Below are positions 14,830 to 23,542 of a stretch of DNA of 48,434 nucleotides, one piece after another. Position 1 is the first letter of the stretch; the number at the start of each line of letters is the position of its first letter. The translations under genes were made by a program, and so were the position numbers. The notes beneath the pieces were generated by a model. That model searched no databases and was not told where the DNA came from. It saw only the letters and a list, made by a program, of their open reading frames with translations. The stretch comes from Pirellulales bacterium (GTDB lineage Bacteria > Planctomycetota > Planctomycetia > Pirellulales > Thermoguttaceae), in contig JAFGRD010000064.1 of NCBI GenBank assembly GCA_016935315.1, positions 1 to 48,434 on the forward strand, in the 5' to 3' direction.

Positions 14830-15930
14830 ATGGCGCAGATCGACGTGACAACAGACGAGGGCGCACCGCTGGCCGGCGGTCATCACCCCATCCCCCAGGA
14901 CACCGAGCCAACCGACGACGTGGAATTCCAGCCCAGACGCTCCCGTATCGGCCGGCTGATGGGTGTCCAGGTGGTGGGCATCGGCAGTCATGCCCCGGCC
15001 AATGCGGTCCGCAACGAAGACCTGGCCGCCCTGGGCTACGACGCCGACTGGATCGTGCAGCGGACCGGAATCCTCGAACGCCGCCACGCCGAGCCCGACG
15101 TGGCCACCAGCGACTTGGCCGTCGAGGCCGCCCGACGCTGTATCGAGGACGCCTCGGTAGATCCCGCCGACATTGACCTGATCCTGCTGGGAACGCTCAC
15201 CCCCGACACCCTCCTGCCGGCCACCGCCAGCATGATCCAGGACCGGCTCGGGCTGTGCGCGCCGGCGATGGACATCCAGGCCGCCTGCGCGAGTTTCATC
15301 TTCGCCATGATCACGGGCATGCAGTTCGTGGCCAGCGGCTGCAGCCGGCTGGTGCTGGTGATCGGGGCCGACTGCAACTCGCGGATCATCGATCCGGCCG
15401 ACCGCCGTACCTTCCCGCTGTTCGGCGACGCGGCCGGCGCGGTCCTGCTGGCCCCCGGCGACCCGAGCCAGGGCCTGCTCTCCTACGCCGTGGGCTCCGA
15501 CGGTTCCGGAGCCGAGTTGCTCTCGCGGCCGATGGGCGGCTCGCGGCTGCCGTTTAGCGTGGCCGGCCAGCACCAGGGGCTGCACTTCCTGCAGATGAAC
15601 GGCCGGCCCGTCTTCAAGTGGGCCATCCGCATGTTGCGGGAGAGCATCTCCGACACCCTGCGGGCGGCCAACATGACGCTGGACGACGTCGACCTGGTCA
15701 TTTTCCACCAGGCCAACATGCGGATCATCAACTCTTCGGTCAAAGACCTGGGCGTCGATCCGCACAAGGTGTTCATCAACCTGGATCGCTACGGCAACAC
15801 CTCTTCGGCCAGCATTCCCCTGGCCCTGGACGAGGCCTATCGCAGCGGCCGCATCCAGCGCGGCAGCCATGTTCTTTTCAGCGGATTCGGCGGCGGGCTG
15901 GCCTGGGGCACCGTGCTGATGAAGTGGTAG
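14830..15930 (+). CDS. Beta-ketoacyl-ACP synthase III (FabH-like), 366 aa
   Basis: A complete KAS III: VQVVGIGSHAPANAVRNEDL, WIVQRTGILERRHAEP, IQAACASFIFAM with Cys153, VIGADCNSRIIDPADRRTFP, FGDAAGAVLL, IFHQANMRIINS with His293, and YGNTSSASIPLAL with Asn323. It condenses an acyl thioester with malonyl-ACP to start chain synthesis. About 40 extra N-terminal residues precede the usual start; ATG 14959 (MGVQVVGIGS) is a possible shorter start. It is a stand-alone relative of the KAS III domain in the lipoyl fusion but more typical of housekeeping FabH, so the genome probably uses them for different starters. A hairpin with a T-run at 16044-16068 may end its transcript. Confidence 0.92.
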   Translation: MAQIDVTTDEGAPLAGGHHPIPQDTEPTDDVEFQPRRSRIGRLMGVQVVGIGSHAPANAVRNEDLAALGYDADWIVQRTGILERRHAEPDVATSDLAVEAARRCIEDASVDPADIDLILLGTLTPDTLLPATASMIQDRLGLCAPAMDIQAACASFIFAMITGMQFVASGCSRLVLVIGADCNSRIIDPADRRTFPLFGDAAGAVLLAPGDPSQGLLSYAVGSDGSGAELLSRPMGGSRLPFSVAGQHQGLHFLQMNGRPVFKWAIRMLRESISDTLRAANMTLDDVDLVIFHQANMRIINSSVKDLGVDPHKVFINLDRYGNTSSASIPLALDEAYRSGRIQRGSHVLFSGFGGGLAWGTVLMKW

Positions 15931-16043
15931 CAGAGACGTTCTCTCCCCCAACCCGCCCGGTGGATCGAGGACGGGCCGCCGGGCGAGCAGATCCGCCACC
16001 GGCTCTTGGAGGTCATCGACTCGTTCGAGGACCAGACCGGTAG

Positions 16044-16068
16044 CCGAAGTCGCAAGACTTCAGGTTTT
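16044..16068 (+). terminator. Terminator-like hairpin with GCAA tetraloop
   Basis: CCGAAGTC, GCAA loop, GACTTCAGG, then TTTT (16065-16068). It follows the KAS III gene by 113 bp and lies between convergent genes. A decayed relative (tagccgaagtggcaggaatt) sits at 41131-41150. Confidence 0.5.
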
Positions 16069-16069
16069 C

Positions 16070-17332
16070 CTATGGCCCGGGAGCTGGCAGTAAGTCAACT
16101 CCGTCATGGCCGGGTCGCACGCGTAGGCGGATGGACCAAAGGGCTTCGGTCCTCGCGGCCTTCGTCGAGTGCCCGCCGGTGTGGATGTAGGCCGCCCAGA
16201 CGGAGCCGTCCGACAGTTCCACGGCCTGGCCATAGCCGTAGACGGACGGATCGACCGGGAAGCCCCACTTCTCATGGGGGCAGACCCATGTCTGGCCGCC
16301 GTCGGTGCTCAACATCGCGCGGAAACCGCCTTTTCCGTAGGATCCGTGAAGGCAGAGCAGCGTACCGTCCCGCAGAGTCATGAGCCGCGGCTCGAACAGG
16401 CGGACGCCGAAGGAAACGGGCTTGGTCCACGAGCGCCCTCCGTCACGTGACCAGGCGATGTCCCCCTCGGGACGCGAGATGAGCACGAGGCGGCCGTCCA
16501 GCAGTTGCGCCACGCCGGTCTCGGACATCTCGTGGTCTGTGGACACCGTGGAAAGAAACTCCCAGGTGTCGCCGCCGTCCGTCGAGCGGCAGAAGGCGAC
16601 CGATTCGTGTTGCGCGTCCACGGCCTTGCCGTAGACGCAAATCAGCGCCGAGCCGTCTTGAAGCTCAACGATCGGTCCATCCGTGGCGTCGAAGACGAAT
16701 CGAACCGGCAGTCGTTTCGGCTCCTGCTCCCAGGTCTTGCCGTTGTCGAAGGAGCGGATGATTCCGGTGAGAGCGGTCTTGTCCGGGTCGCGGGCAAGGT
16801 CCGCAGCCGTCGGGCCGGGGTACGTGAAGAGACTGCAGAGGATCGTGCCGTCCTTCAGTTGGCAGAAGTTGGGAGCGCGGTCGTCCCAAGGTGTGTCAAG
16901 GAGGACCGTGGGTCGGGACCATGTCTTTCCACCATCGGTAGAGCGGATGATCTCCGCGCGGCCACCGCGGGGAGCATCCACGTCGGTAGGCATGCCGATC
17001 TTCTTCCACTTCTCCATCGCCGCCGGGTCATCCGCGAAGTAAGCGGTAGGCGGGGACGCGTGCCAGTAGCCGGAGGAAAAGCCGACAAGCATCGTGCCGT
17101 CGAGCAGCACGATCGGCGACTGCCAGCCGACGAAACCTCCATAGCCGGGGTAGGGATCGGGCTGGTTCACGTTCGGCCCGACCAGCATGCTGCGGCACTG
17201 GCGGTAGTCTTGAGCCGGACCACCGCCCTGAACCACTCTAACGGTAGGGGGGTTGGGGTGTCGCGCGTCCTGTGCCAGCAGTACGGACGCTGTGCACAAG
17301 GCGGCAACGACAAACAGTACGATGATCTTCAT
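16070..17332 (-). CDS. Secreted Asp-box (sialidase-like) protein, 420 aa
   Basis: An N-terminal Sec signal peptide (MKIIVLFVVAALCTASVLLA) is followed by a six-bladed-propeller type sequence with five Asp boxes: RSTDGGKTW, RSFDNGKTW, RSTDGGDTW, WSRDGGRSW and LSTDGGQTW. The catalytic residues of true sialidases (Arg triad, Tyr/Glu pair) cannot be assigned with certainty, so this may be an exo-sialidase or another glycan-binding or glycan-cleaving propeller. The start at 17332 has GGAGG seven bases upstream (ggaggtcccgatatgaag). It is the last gene of the - strand series, 88 bp after the cytochrome gene. A second Asp-box protein lies at 39662. Confidence 0.85.
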   Translation of the reverse strand: MKIIVLFVVAALCTASVLLAQDARHPNPPTVRVVQGGGPAQDYRQCRSMLVGPNVNQPDPYPGYGGFVGWQSPIVLLDGTMLVGFSSGYWHASPPTAYFADDPAAMEKWKKIGMPTDVDAPRGGRAEIIRSTDGGKTWSRPTVLLDTPWDDRAPNFCQLKDGTILCSLFTYPGPTAADLARDPDKTALTGIIRSFDNGKTWEQEPKRLPVRFVFDATDGPIVELQDGSALICVYGKAVDAQHESVAFCRSTDGGDTWEFLSTVSTDHEMSETGVAQLLDGRLVLISRPEGDIAWSRDGGRSWTKPVSFGVRLFEPRLMTLRDGTLLCLHGSYGKGGFRAMLSTDGGQTWVCPHEKWGFPVDPSVYGYGQAVELSDGSVWAAYIHTGGHSTKAARTEALWSIRLRVRPGHDGVDLLPAPGP

Positions 17333-17420
17333 ATCGGGACCTCCACGTGTGCATGCGTTGATCGCTGGATGGCCGCAAGGCCGCCGGGCGTCCTCGCACT
17401 TTCGTGGCTGTCCAACTTGT

Positions 17421-18953
17421 TCAAGGCTCGAGCATCAAGCGATAGACCGGGTACTCGTACGCATGGCGCTTCGAGGATCGGTCGAACGCGGCGCAGCCGA
17501 ATGGATAGGGCTGGCCGGGAATGAACTTCACGTCGTACTGGCTGCCTGTGTCGAGTTTCCGCCGCACGTACACCCGCCAGCGGCCGTCTTCGTGCCGCGA
17601 CGTGCAGGCAACGTCGCCCCGATCGCCTACGGCCCCCGCGGCCACGATGCCGGGCACGATCGTTTCGGCGGGAATTCGGGCGGCCGCTTCCTCCGAGTAT
17701 TCCACCGCGTGGTCCGCCGAAATCATGCCTTGCTTGACGGCCGCCGGCCCGTCGGGCAGGAAGGCGGGATGCGACTTGTCCTGCGAGACGTTCTTCTTGT
17801 AGCCGCCGCTCTGCTTGGGATCGCCGTGGCGGCCGATGTCTTTCGCCGACAGATCGGCCACGGACCAATACTTGTCGTCGACCTGGCCGACCGGGTCGGT
17901 GCGAGTGCTCTTCCAATGCCAGACGTCCACCATGCGATCGGCGGCCTTGTAGCCGTAGGCCCGGCCGCCGCCGGCATGGCAGTAGACGGCACAGCCGAAG
18001 CGCTCGAACTGCCAGTCGCCCGCGGCGGGAAAAACCAATGAGAACTTGTCTTCGTAGTAGGTGCTTTCGTCGTCCTCATTGGTGATCAGGTGCCGCCAGC
18101 CGTCGTCGGTCTTCTCCCAGGGCGTATACTGGCGGTCTTCGTCCGGGTCGAGCCACTCGGCACAGACGAACAGCTCCTGACCGTTGTGCAGCGCCCGCAA
18201 AGTCACTTCCGTGCATCCGTCCTCGAAGGCGATTCCCCCAGCCAAGAGAATCTTCAGCGGCTCGGCGGCGTTCCAGGAGAGCGTTTCCAGCTCGTCGGTG
18301 TCGACGTCGGCGACGGGAATCCGCTTGGCCGTCAGCTCCCGCCATGGGGGCGTAACCGGCAGGCCGTTGAGGATCAGGCAGGTGGTGATCAGCACGAGGG
18401 GAACGAAGCCCAGCACGGGCAGGCATTTCGGGCGCGACCAGATGCGAAACGCCGGAATCAATGCCCGGCGGTAGCGGCTCAAGCCGCACAGAAAATGCCA
18501 AAGAAACGCCAGTGGCACCACCAGCAGCCCTGCGACCGCATGGACCCAACGGCAAGCCACGTAGACTCGCGGCGGCCCGGGCCAGGTCGCCAGCACCAGG
18601 CCGCTGAGGACCAGGGCCACTCCGCCCACGAGCAAGAGGAAGTGCGCCAGTCGGTAGCGGTCTCGGGTCCGCACGTAGATCCACAGCGCGGCGATCACGG
18701 CCGGCGAGAAGACCAGCGACGCCCAGAGGTGATAGAGGTGGACCCGCCCCGGCCAAAGGTATTCCGGCAGCACGCCCGAGAAGAGCGACCAGTCGGGCGA
18801 AGAAACGGCGTGTTCGCTCAGGCCGGTCAGCGTCAACACGATCAGGCTCGGCCAGAGCAGCCAATGCAGCCAGCGGAACAGATACGGGAAATCGGCGCCG
18901 GGTGAGTAAAGCTTCTGCGGATCGGCCGGGGGACCGTAAATGGGTTCAGGCAT
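17421..18953 (-). CDS. Cytochrome b561-like membrane domain fused to ethylbenzene-dehydrogenase-type haem domain, 510 aa
   Basis: Residues about 20-215 contain five likely membrane helices with conserved His: WLHWLLWPSLIVLTLTG, VHLYHLWASLVFSPAVIAAL, FLLLVGGVALVLSGLVLATW, WVHAVAGLLVVPLAFLWHFL and CLPVLGFVPLVLITTCLILN. This is the cytochrome b561/formate-dehydrogenase gamma pattern. Residues about 225-510 match the periplasmic haem-binding domain of the DMSO-reductase family gamma subunit (EB_dh): LRALHNGQELFVCAEW, DKFSLVFPAAGDWQF, GCAVYCHAGGGRAYGYK and MVDVWHWKSTRTDPVGQ. CAVYCH might bind haem c (C-x3-CH). The protein should pass electrons between the quinone pool and a periplasmic partner. 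It lies 111 bp downstream of the PQQ-propeller gene. Confidence 0.82.
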   Translation of the reverse strand: MPEPIYGPPADPQKLYSPGADFPYLFRWLHWLLWPSLIVLTLTGLSEHAVSSPDWSLFSGVLPEYLWPGRVHLYHLWASLVFSPAVIAALWIYVRTRDRYRLAHFLLLVGGVALVLSGLVLATWPGPPRVYVACRWVHAVAGLLVVPLAFLWHFLCGLSRYRRALIPAFRIWSRPKCLPVLGFVPLVLITTCLILNGLPVTPPWRELTAKRIPVADVDTDELETLSWNAAEPLKILLAGGIAFEDGCTEVTLRALHNGQELFVCAEWLDPDEDRQYTPWEKTDDGWRHLITNEDDESTYYEDKFSLVFPAAGDWQFERFGCAVYCHAGGGRAYGYKAADRMVDVWHWKSTRTDPVGQVDDKYWSVADLSAKDIGRHGDPKQSGGYKKNVSQDKSHPAFLPDGPAAVKQGMISADHAVEYSEEAAARIPAETIVPGIVAAGAVGDRGDVACTSRHEDGRWRVYVRRKLDTGSQYDVKFIPGQPYPFGCAAFDRSSKRHAYEYPVYRLMLEP

Positions 18954-19064
18954 GGGATCCCTTTTCGGTACGAGGTCGGCGGAGGGTGACTATGGAGGCG
19001 CCCATTATCGGCCAAATGGAAACGGCATACAACCGGCCAGTGGAAACGATCGCCGGTGTCTCGC

Positions 19065-22000
19065 TCAATCCTCGGCGACCGCCTCCAGCCCGCAGAGGAT
19101 CGGCGGAGCATCGCCGTCGCGGGCGACCAGCGACAGCTTCAACGTCCCGGTCACCTCGATACCGTGGAACTGCTGAACCACGGCCCGACGGACACCGCCG
19201 GCTGCCTTCGCCACGTCGAACCCACGGAGCACGGGCTCGCCTTGCAGGGTGACGTCGAAGATGCGCTGGCCGGGCTGGCGATCGTCCACTTCGGCAAAAT
19301 GGAGCCGGACGTGATACTTACGGGGAGTTTTCCGGTTGTTGGAAAGGGTCAGCGTGACGGTGCCGGCCCCCTTGAGGCCGGAGGCCGCCACCCAAGCCAA
19401 TTCCTGCCCGTCGGCGTCTGCCTCGATCCGGGAGCTATGGTAGCGGAAGTAGTCTACTTCGTCGCCTTCGATCTTAAGCGGCAGGTCGGGCGACGGCCCG
19501 CCGCGGCTGGGGTAGTCGAGCCACAGGGTCCCGTCGTCGGCCATGCGATCGCCGGGCGCACCGAAGTTGATGCCCACGCGGCGGACCGGACTGCCGCCCC
19601 AGTCGAAGGCGTTGAACGTCCACATCTCCACGTCCGGATCGTGGACCAGGGCCAGCGAAGTCTGGTTCTGGTAGCGGCAGGTGCAGGTCCGTGTGTATTC
19701 CGGCGCGCTCAGTAGCCCCCCGGCGACGATCAAGTTCGACGTGCAGCCCGACTTGAACCCGCCGAAGTTGCCGGTCCCGCCGTCCCGCGTCAGATCGTAG
19801 AACCCGGCGGCCGCCGAGCGGAACGTCAGCAGGTGCTCGCTACCGATGGCCGTATTGCAGCCGTAGTTGCGGGTGTATTTCCAGGGTATCGGCTTGCCGG
19901 TCAACGGATGGGAGCGGTTCTTGGGCTTGCCGGTCAGCAGCGACAATGCCGGGCCGCCGTTGCTGGAGGCGTTGACCGGCAGCAGGCGCTTCCGGCCGGT
20001 GATCGGATCGGTGAACGACTTCGGCGTGGCCTTCGAATTGGGCGAGGTCGTGCCTTGGGTGATGATCGTATCGTGGTGCAGCAGAAGCGGCCCGCTGAAA
20101 TGCAGCGTGAGGTCTTTCCAAATCACTTCCCCGCTACCGCCGCGATAGGTCGCCATGCCCGAGGCCGACTCGTCGAACGCCCGATCGCGGGCGGCGCTGC
20201 CCGCCTGGAGCAGGACGTCGTGCTCGGCCGAGTAGGCGAGAAACGTGCCGAAGACGTCTTCCTCGGTGCTCCAGGTTTCCTCGCCGGTGCGGACGTCCAG
20301 GGCCATCAGTTGCGGGTGGTATGCCTGCGTTCTGATGCCGCGGCGGTTGAGCTTCTCGAGCTTGTGCTGCGACATCCCATCGATGCAGAAGACCTTGCCG
20401 GCCCCCACGGCGATGTTGTTATGGCGGAAGCCGTAGCGGGCATTGCGGTGCCAGAGCTGCCGGCCGGTGTGGCGGTCCATCACGACCAGCCGCCGGCTGG
20501 CCGAGGCGTAGGGGACTGGGGCGAACTGATCGGTGTCCCACGCCAGATCCGGTTTGCCCTGGTCCTCGCCGTCCGGCGCGTCGGGGCACTGGACGAGGAG
20601 GCACGGATCAAGCGTGAAATCGCTGCTGCCGAGCTTGTTGTTGTGCCCCTCGATCGCCAGCACGTTGGCTCCCGGGCGCAGGAGCTTGCGAAAGTCCTTG
20701 ATCGGGAACGTCTCGGGCTCGCCGGCTTCGTGCTCCTTGATTTTGCCGACGTCCGGGCCGCTGCCGCTTGCGACGTTCACCCGGGCCACCTCGACCCCGT
20801 TGAGATAGGCGACAAACGCGTCGTCGTAATCGATCAGCAGGGCCATTGCGACCGCATCCCGGGCGGCTGCCCCGTCGAACCGGCCGCGCAGATAGACGCG
20901 CTGGTACTTGTCCTCCATGTCGTCCAACTCGGTGCGATCGTCGTCGTCGCCGTAGCCGAACCCGGCCTCGCCCGTCTTCCACCCCGTCGCGTCGTAATCG
21001 ACGGCCGTCCAATCGCTCGGCGGGTCGCTGCCGGCCAAGTACTGCCACTGGCCACCGGCCGCGATGATCGGCTCCCGGGCGTCTTGCGCGACCGACGTCG
21101 CGTCAGACGCCTCTTCCGGTCCTGGTATCTCGACCGGCGTGGACGTGGCGATCAACTGATCTTCCCAAGCGGCCAGAAAGCCCCAATTGGGCGGCGAGTC
21201 ATCGGGGCCGGCTTCGAGCACGAACTCGTCCCGCAGCCGGCCGTCGGCCGAGTCGAACTTGAGAATCGACTTGCCATAGACCACGTAGACCGCGTCGTCC
21301 AGCGTGACGTAGTTGCTGCCGATTTCGGCGGCCCCCGGCTGGTGCTCCGTGCTGTCGTAGAAGCGGCCGAGCTGCGGCAGCTTCTGCTGCCAGAGCAGCC
21401 GGCCCGTGTAGATGTCCATCGCCCGCAGCATGTCGGGACCCTCGATCAGCAATCGGCCGGCGGCCACCTGCGGCGAGGGGCCATGGCCGTGCCGCGGCAA
21501 GACCGCGTCGTTGGGCGGGCCGTTGCCGAACCATAACAGCCCCATCGGGGCCTTCGCCAGTGTGTCTTGCGAGACGACGCTGTTGCCCGCGTCGGCGTAC
21601 TGGTGCGTCCAGTCGGCCGCCCCCGGCAATGCCCCTTCGCGGACCAACAGCGACCAGTGCTGCCCGGCAGGCTTGACCTTCGCGTTGGCCGGCCGGGCCC
21701 GGGCGACTGCCGCTTGCAGGGATTCGGCCCCAGTCGGCAGGCAGGCCACGCCGCCGTAGGGACGCAACGATCGGAACGCGACGTTGATGAAGAGTGCGCC
21801 CCGATCCGTGCGGAGTGTTCCGGCATCTTCCGAAACCAGCAGGTCGGCCAAGTAGGGTGGCAGCGGGTACTGAACCGGATCGCCCACATGGGCAGCCACG
21901 CGAACGCCGTACAGACCGGCCGCCCGCATCCGCCGGCGAAATGCGTCGACCCGCTCCGCGCTGGGGTCGATCGCGACCAGGTGCAATTGCGAGCGGCGCA

Positions 22001-23534
22001 CCAGGGCCTCGGCCAAGCGACCGGACCCCAGGCCGAACATCAGGCAATATCCTTCGATGGTTCCCGTCACGTCGAGAATTTCCTCCGCGTGTCGTTGCCA
22101 CAGGCTCGACACATCGGCCGCGGTCTTGGCGTGAGACGCGTTGGCCGGGGGCTCGGTGTGCAGCTCGTCGGCCGCAGTCTCGGTTTGCACGACGGGTTGA
22201 CCCTTCATGGCGCCGAAGCAATAGATACGTCCCTGCTCGGTCACCACGAACAGCTTGCCGTCGGCGGCCAGCATGGACCACGGTCTGCCTTCGATAGCGG
22301 CTTGCCACAGCGGGTCGGCACGGTCGCTGCCGCGGCCGGCCTCGACGGCCGACACCTGGCTGTGCCTGCCGAGGAACAATCGCGAGCCGGCCTTGAGGAA
22401 CAACCGCCCGGCAGCCGGGGCCACCGGTCGCGTCCACCACGGCTCCAAGATCAGGCTTTTGACCTGGGTCTTCTTGCCCTTGCGGTCGGTCTGCTCGTTG
22501 GTTTTCTCCACGGCGCGCGGGTGCATGGCGATGATCTTCCCGGCCCGGACGCTGTAGAGGATCGTCTCGTCATGGACGGTCGGGGAGGTGCCTTCGATCG
22601 CCTTGCCGTCGGCGATTTGCGCCATGGTGTCGGGCGTGAAGTACCACTGGTCGCGGGCGGTGACGTGGTGGCTGCCGCTGTTCTTCTCGCCGAACCGGAA
22701 GTAGCGGAACCGGCCGGTCTGAAGATCGTAGCAGCCGGGCTGGGTGCGGCCGCCGGGAACAATCAGGCCGTGCTGCGTAGCGGCCAAGTGGCCGCGGGGC
22801 GCCAATCCGGCGAAAGCGGGACTGTCGTGCGGCTGCACGGTGTACTCCGAGCCGGCGCCGCTGTTGGTCCAGATCACCTGCCCCGTTTCCGCGTCCACGG
22901 CATGGACGAAGATCCCCATAAACGGCCAGACGCCCGCGGTGAAGTAGATCTTGCCTTCCCAGAGCACGGGCCCTCCGCGAACCGGCCAGGTGGAGATCAG
23001 CCGGTTGTTGCCCAACACTTTGCGGTCGGACGGCCCGCCGCGGACGCGCCAGAGCAACGCTCCCCGGGCCGCGTCGACACAGTAGAGGTATCCGTCGTCG
23101 GAACCGAAATAGACTTTGCCGTTGTGTACCACGGGAGCGAAGCGGACCGGGCCGTCGGTAAAGAACCGCCATCGCGGCGTGCCGGTTTCCGTATCGTAGG
23201 CGGTGACCGTATCGTTGACCATCGAGGGCACAAACAGCAATTTGCCGGCGGCGACCGGAGAGTAGGATACGTCGAACCGCAGCCACGGCTGGCTTGCCGG
23301 CCAGGCCGGCGTCGGCGTCGGCAATTGGCGCACCCACTGGAGGTGAAGCTCCTCGGGCAACTCCATCGGCGTCGACGCTCCCCGGCCGGCGTCGTAGCGC
23401 CATTGGGGCCAGTCGCCGCCGGAGGAGACCTTGGCCGGACCGGAAACGACATAGGCGATCAGACAAAGCATCGCCAGACCGAAAATCAGTGCGCCTCCGA
23501 TGCGGAGCAATTGGCGTTTGGTCATGCGTAGCAT
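19065..23534 (-). CDS. Membrane-anchored PQQ-type propeller protein with methyltransferase-like insert and C-terminal malectin domain, 1489 aa
   Basis: An N-terminal signal anchor (IGGALIFGLAMLCLIAYVVS) is followed by PQQ-like propeller blades (GKVYFGSDDGYLYCVDAARG, LFVVTEQGRIYCFGAMKG). About residues 496-580 break the propeller with a Rossmann methyltransferase-like segment (LMFGLGSGRLAEALVRRSQ, then LVAIDPSAERVDAFRRRM). More blades follow. A galactose-binding-type insert lies around 818-980 (FVAYLNGVEVARVN), and a malectin domain around 1315-1489 (VGINFGAPGDRMADDGTLW, YHVRLHFAEVDDRQPGQRIF). Malectin domains bind glycans. PQQ-like blades need not bind PQQ. ATG 23534 follows GAGGAAG; an upstream TTG at 23546 overlapping the ATPase stop is possible. 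Close coupling to the ABC transporter suggests one transcript. Confidence 0.82.
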   Translation of the reverse strand: MLRMTKRQLLRIGGALIFGLAMLCLIAYVVSGPAKVSSGGDWPQWRYDAGRGASTPMELPEELHLQWVRQLPTPTPAWPASQPWLRFDVSYSPVAAGKLLFVPSMVNDTVTAYDTETGTPRWRFFTDGPVRFAPVVHNGKVYFGSDDGYLYCVDAARGALLWRVRGGPSDRKVLGNNRLISTWPVRGGPVLWEGKIYFTAGVWPFMGIFVHAVDAETGQVIWTNSGAGSEYTVQPHDSPAFAGLAPRGHLAATQHGLIVPGGRTQPGCYDLQTGRFRYFRFGEKNSGSHHVTARDQWYFTPDTMAQIADGKAIEGTSPTVHDETILYSVRAGKIIAMHPRAVEKTNEQTDRKGKKTQVKSLILEPWWTRPVAPAAGRLFLKAGSRLFLGRHSQVSAVEAGRGSDRADPLWQAAIEGRPWSMLAADGKLFVVTEQGRIYCFGAMKGQPVVQTETAADELHTEPPANASHAKTAADVSSLWQRHAEEILDVTGTIEGYCLMFGLGSGRLAEALVRRSQLHLVAIDPSAERVDAFRRRMRAAGLYGVRVAAHVGDPVQYPLPPYLADLLVSEDAGTLRTDRGALFINVAFRSLRPYGGVACLPTGAESLQAAVARARPANAKVKPAGQHWSLLVREGALPGAADWTHQYADAGNSVVSQDTLAKAPMGLLWFGNGPPNDAVLPRHGHGPSPQVAAGRLLIEGPDMLRAMDIYTGRLLWQQKLPQLGRFYDSTEHQPGAAEIGSNYVTLDDAVYVVYGKSILKFDSADGRLRDEFVLEAGPDDSPPNWGFLAAWEDQLIATSTPVEIPGPEEASDATSVAQDAREPIIAAGGQWQYLAGSDPPSDWTAVDYDATGWKTGEAGFGYGDDDDRTELDDMEDKYQRVYLRGRFDGAAARDAVAMALLIDYDDAFVAYLNGVEVARVNVASGSGPDVGKIKEHEAGEPETFPIKDFRKLLRPGANVLAIEGHNNKLGSSDFTLDPCLLVQCPDAPDGEDQGKPDLAWDTDQFAPVPYASASRRLVVMDRHTGRQLWHRNARYGFRHNNIAVGAGKVFCIDGMSQHKLEKLNRRGIRTQAYHPQLMALDVRTGEETWSTEEDVFGTFLAYSAEHDVLLQAGSAARDRAFDESASGMATYRGGSGEVIWKDLTLHFSGPLLLHHDTIITQGTTSPNSKATPKSFTDPITGRKRLLPVNASSNGGPALSLLTGKPKNRSHPLTGKPIPWKYTRNYGCNTAIGSEHLLTFRSAAAGFYDLTRDGGTGNFGGFKSGCTSNLIVAGGLLSAPEYTRTCTCRYQNQTSLALVHDPDVEMWTFNAFDWGGSPVRRVGINFGAPGDRMADDGTLWLDYPSRGGPSPDLPLKIEGDEVDYFRYHSSRIEADADGQELAWVAASGLKGAGTVTLTLSNNRKTPRKYHVRLHFAEVDDRQPGQRIFDVTLQGEPVLRGFDVAKAAGGVRRAVVQQFHGIEVTGTLKLSLVARDGDAPPILCGLEAVAED

Positions 23535-23542
23535 CGTCTTCC

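Noticed and set aside
19833-21536. A 567-codon + strand frame and another at 21567-23531, opposite the PQQ-propeller gene
   Set aside because: No motifs and biased composition; the - strand has propeller, malectin and methyltransferase-like features.
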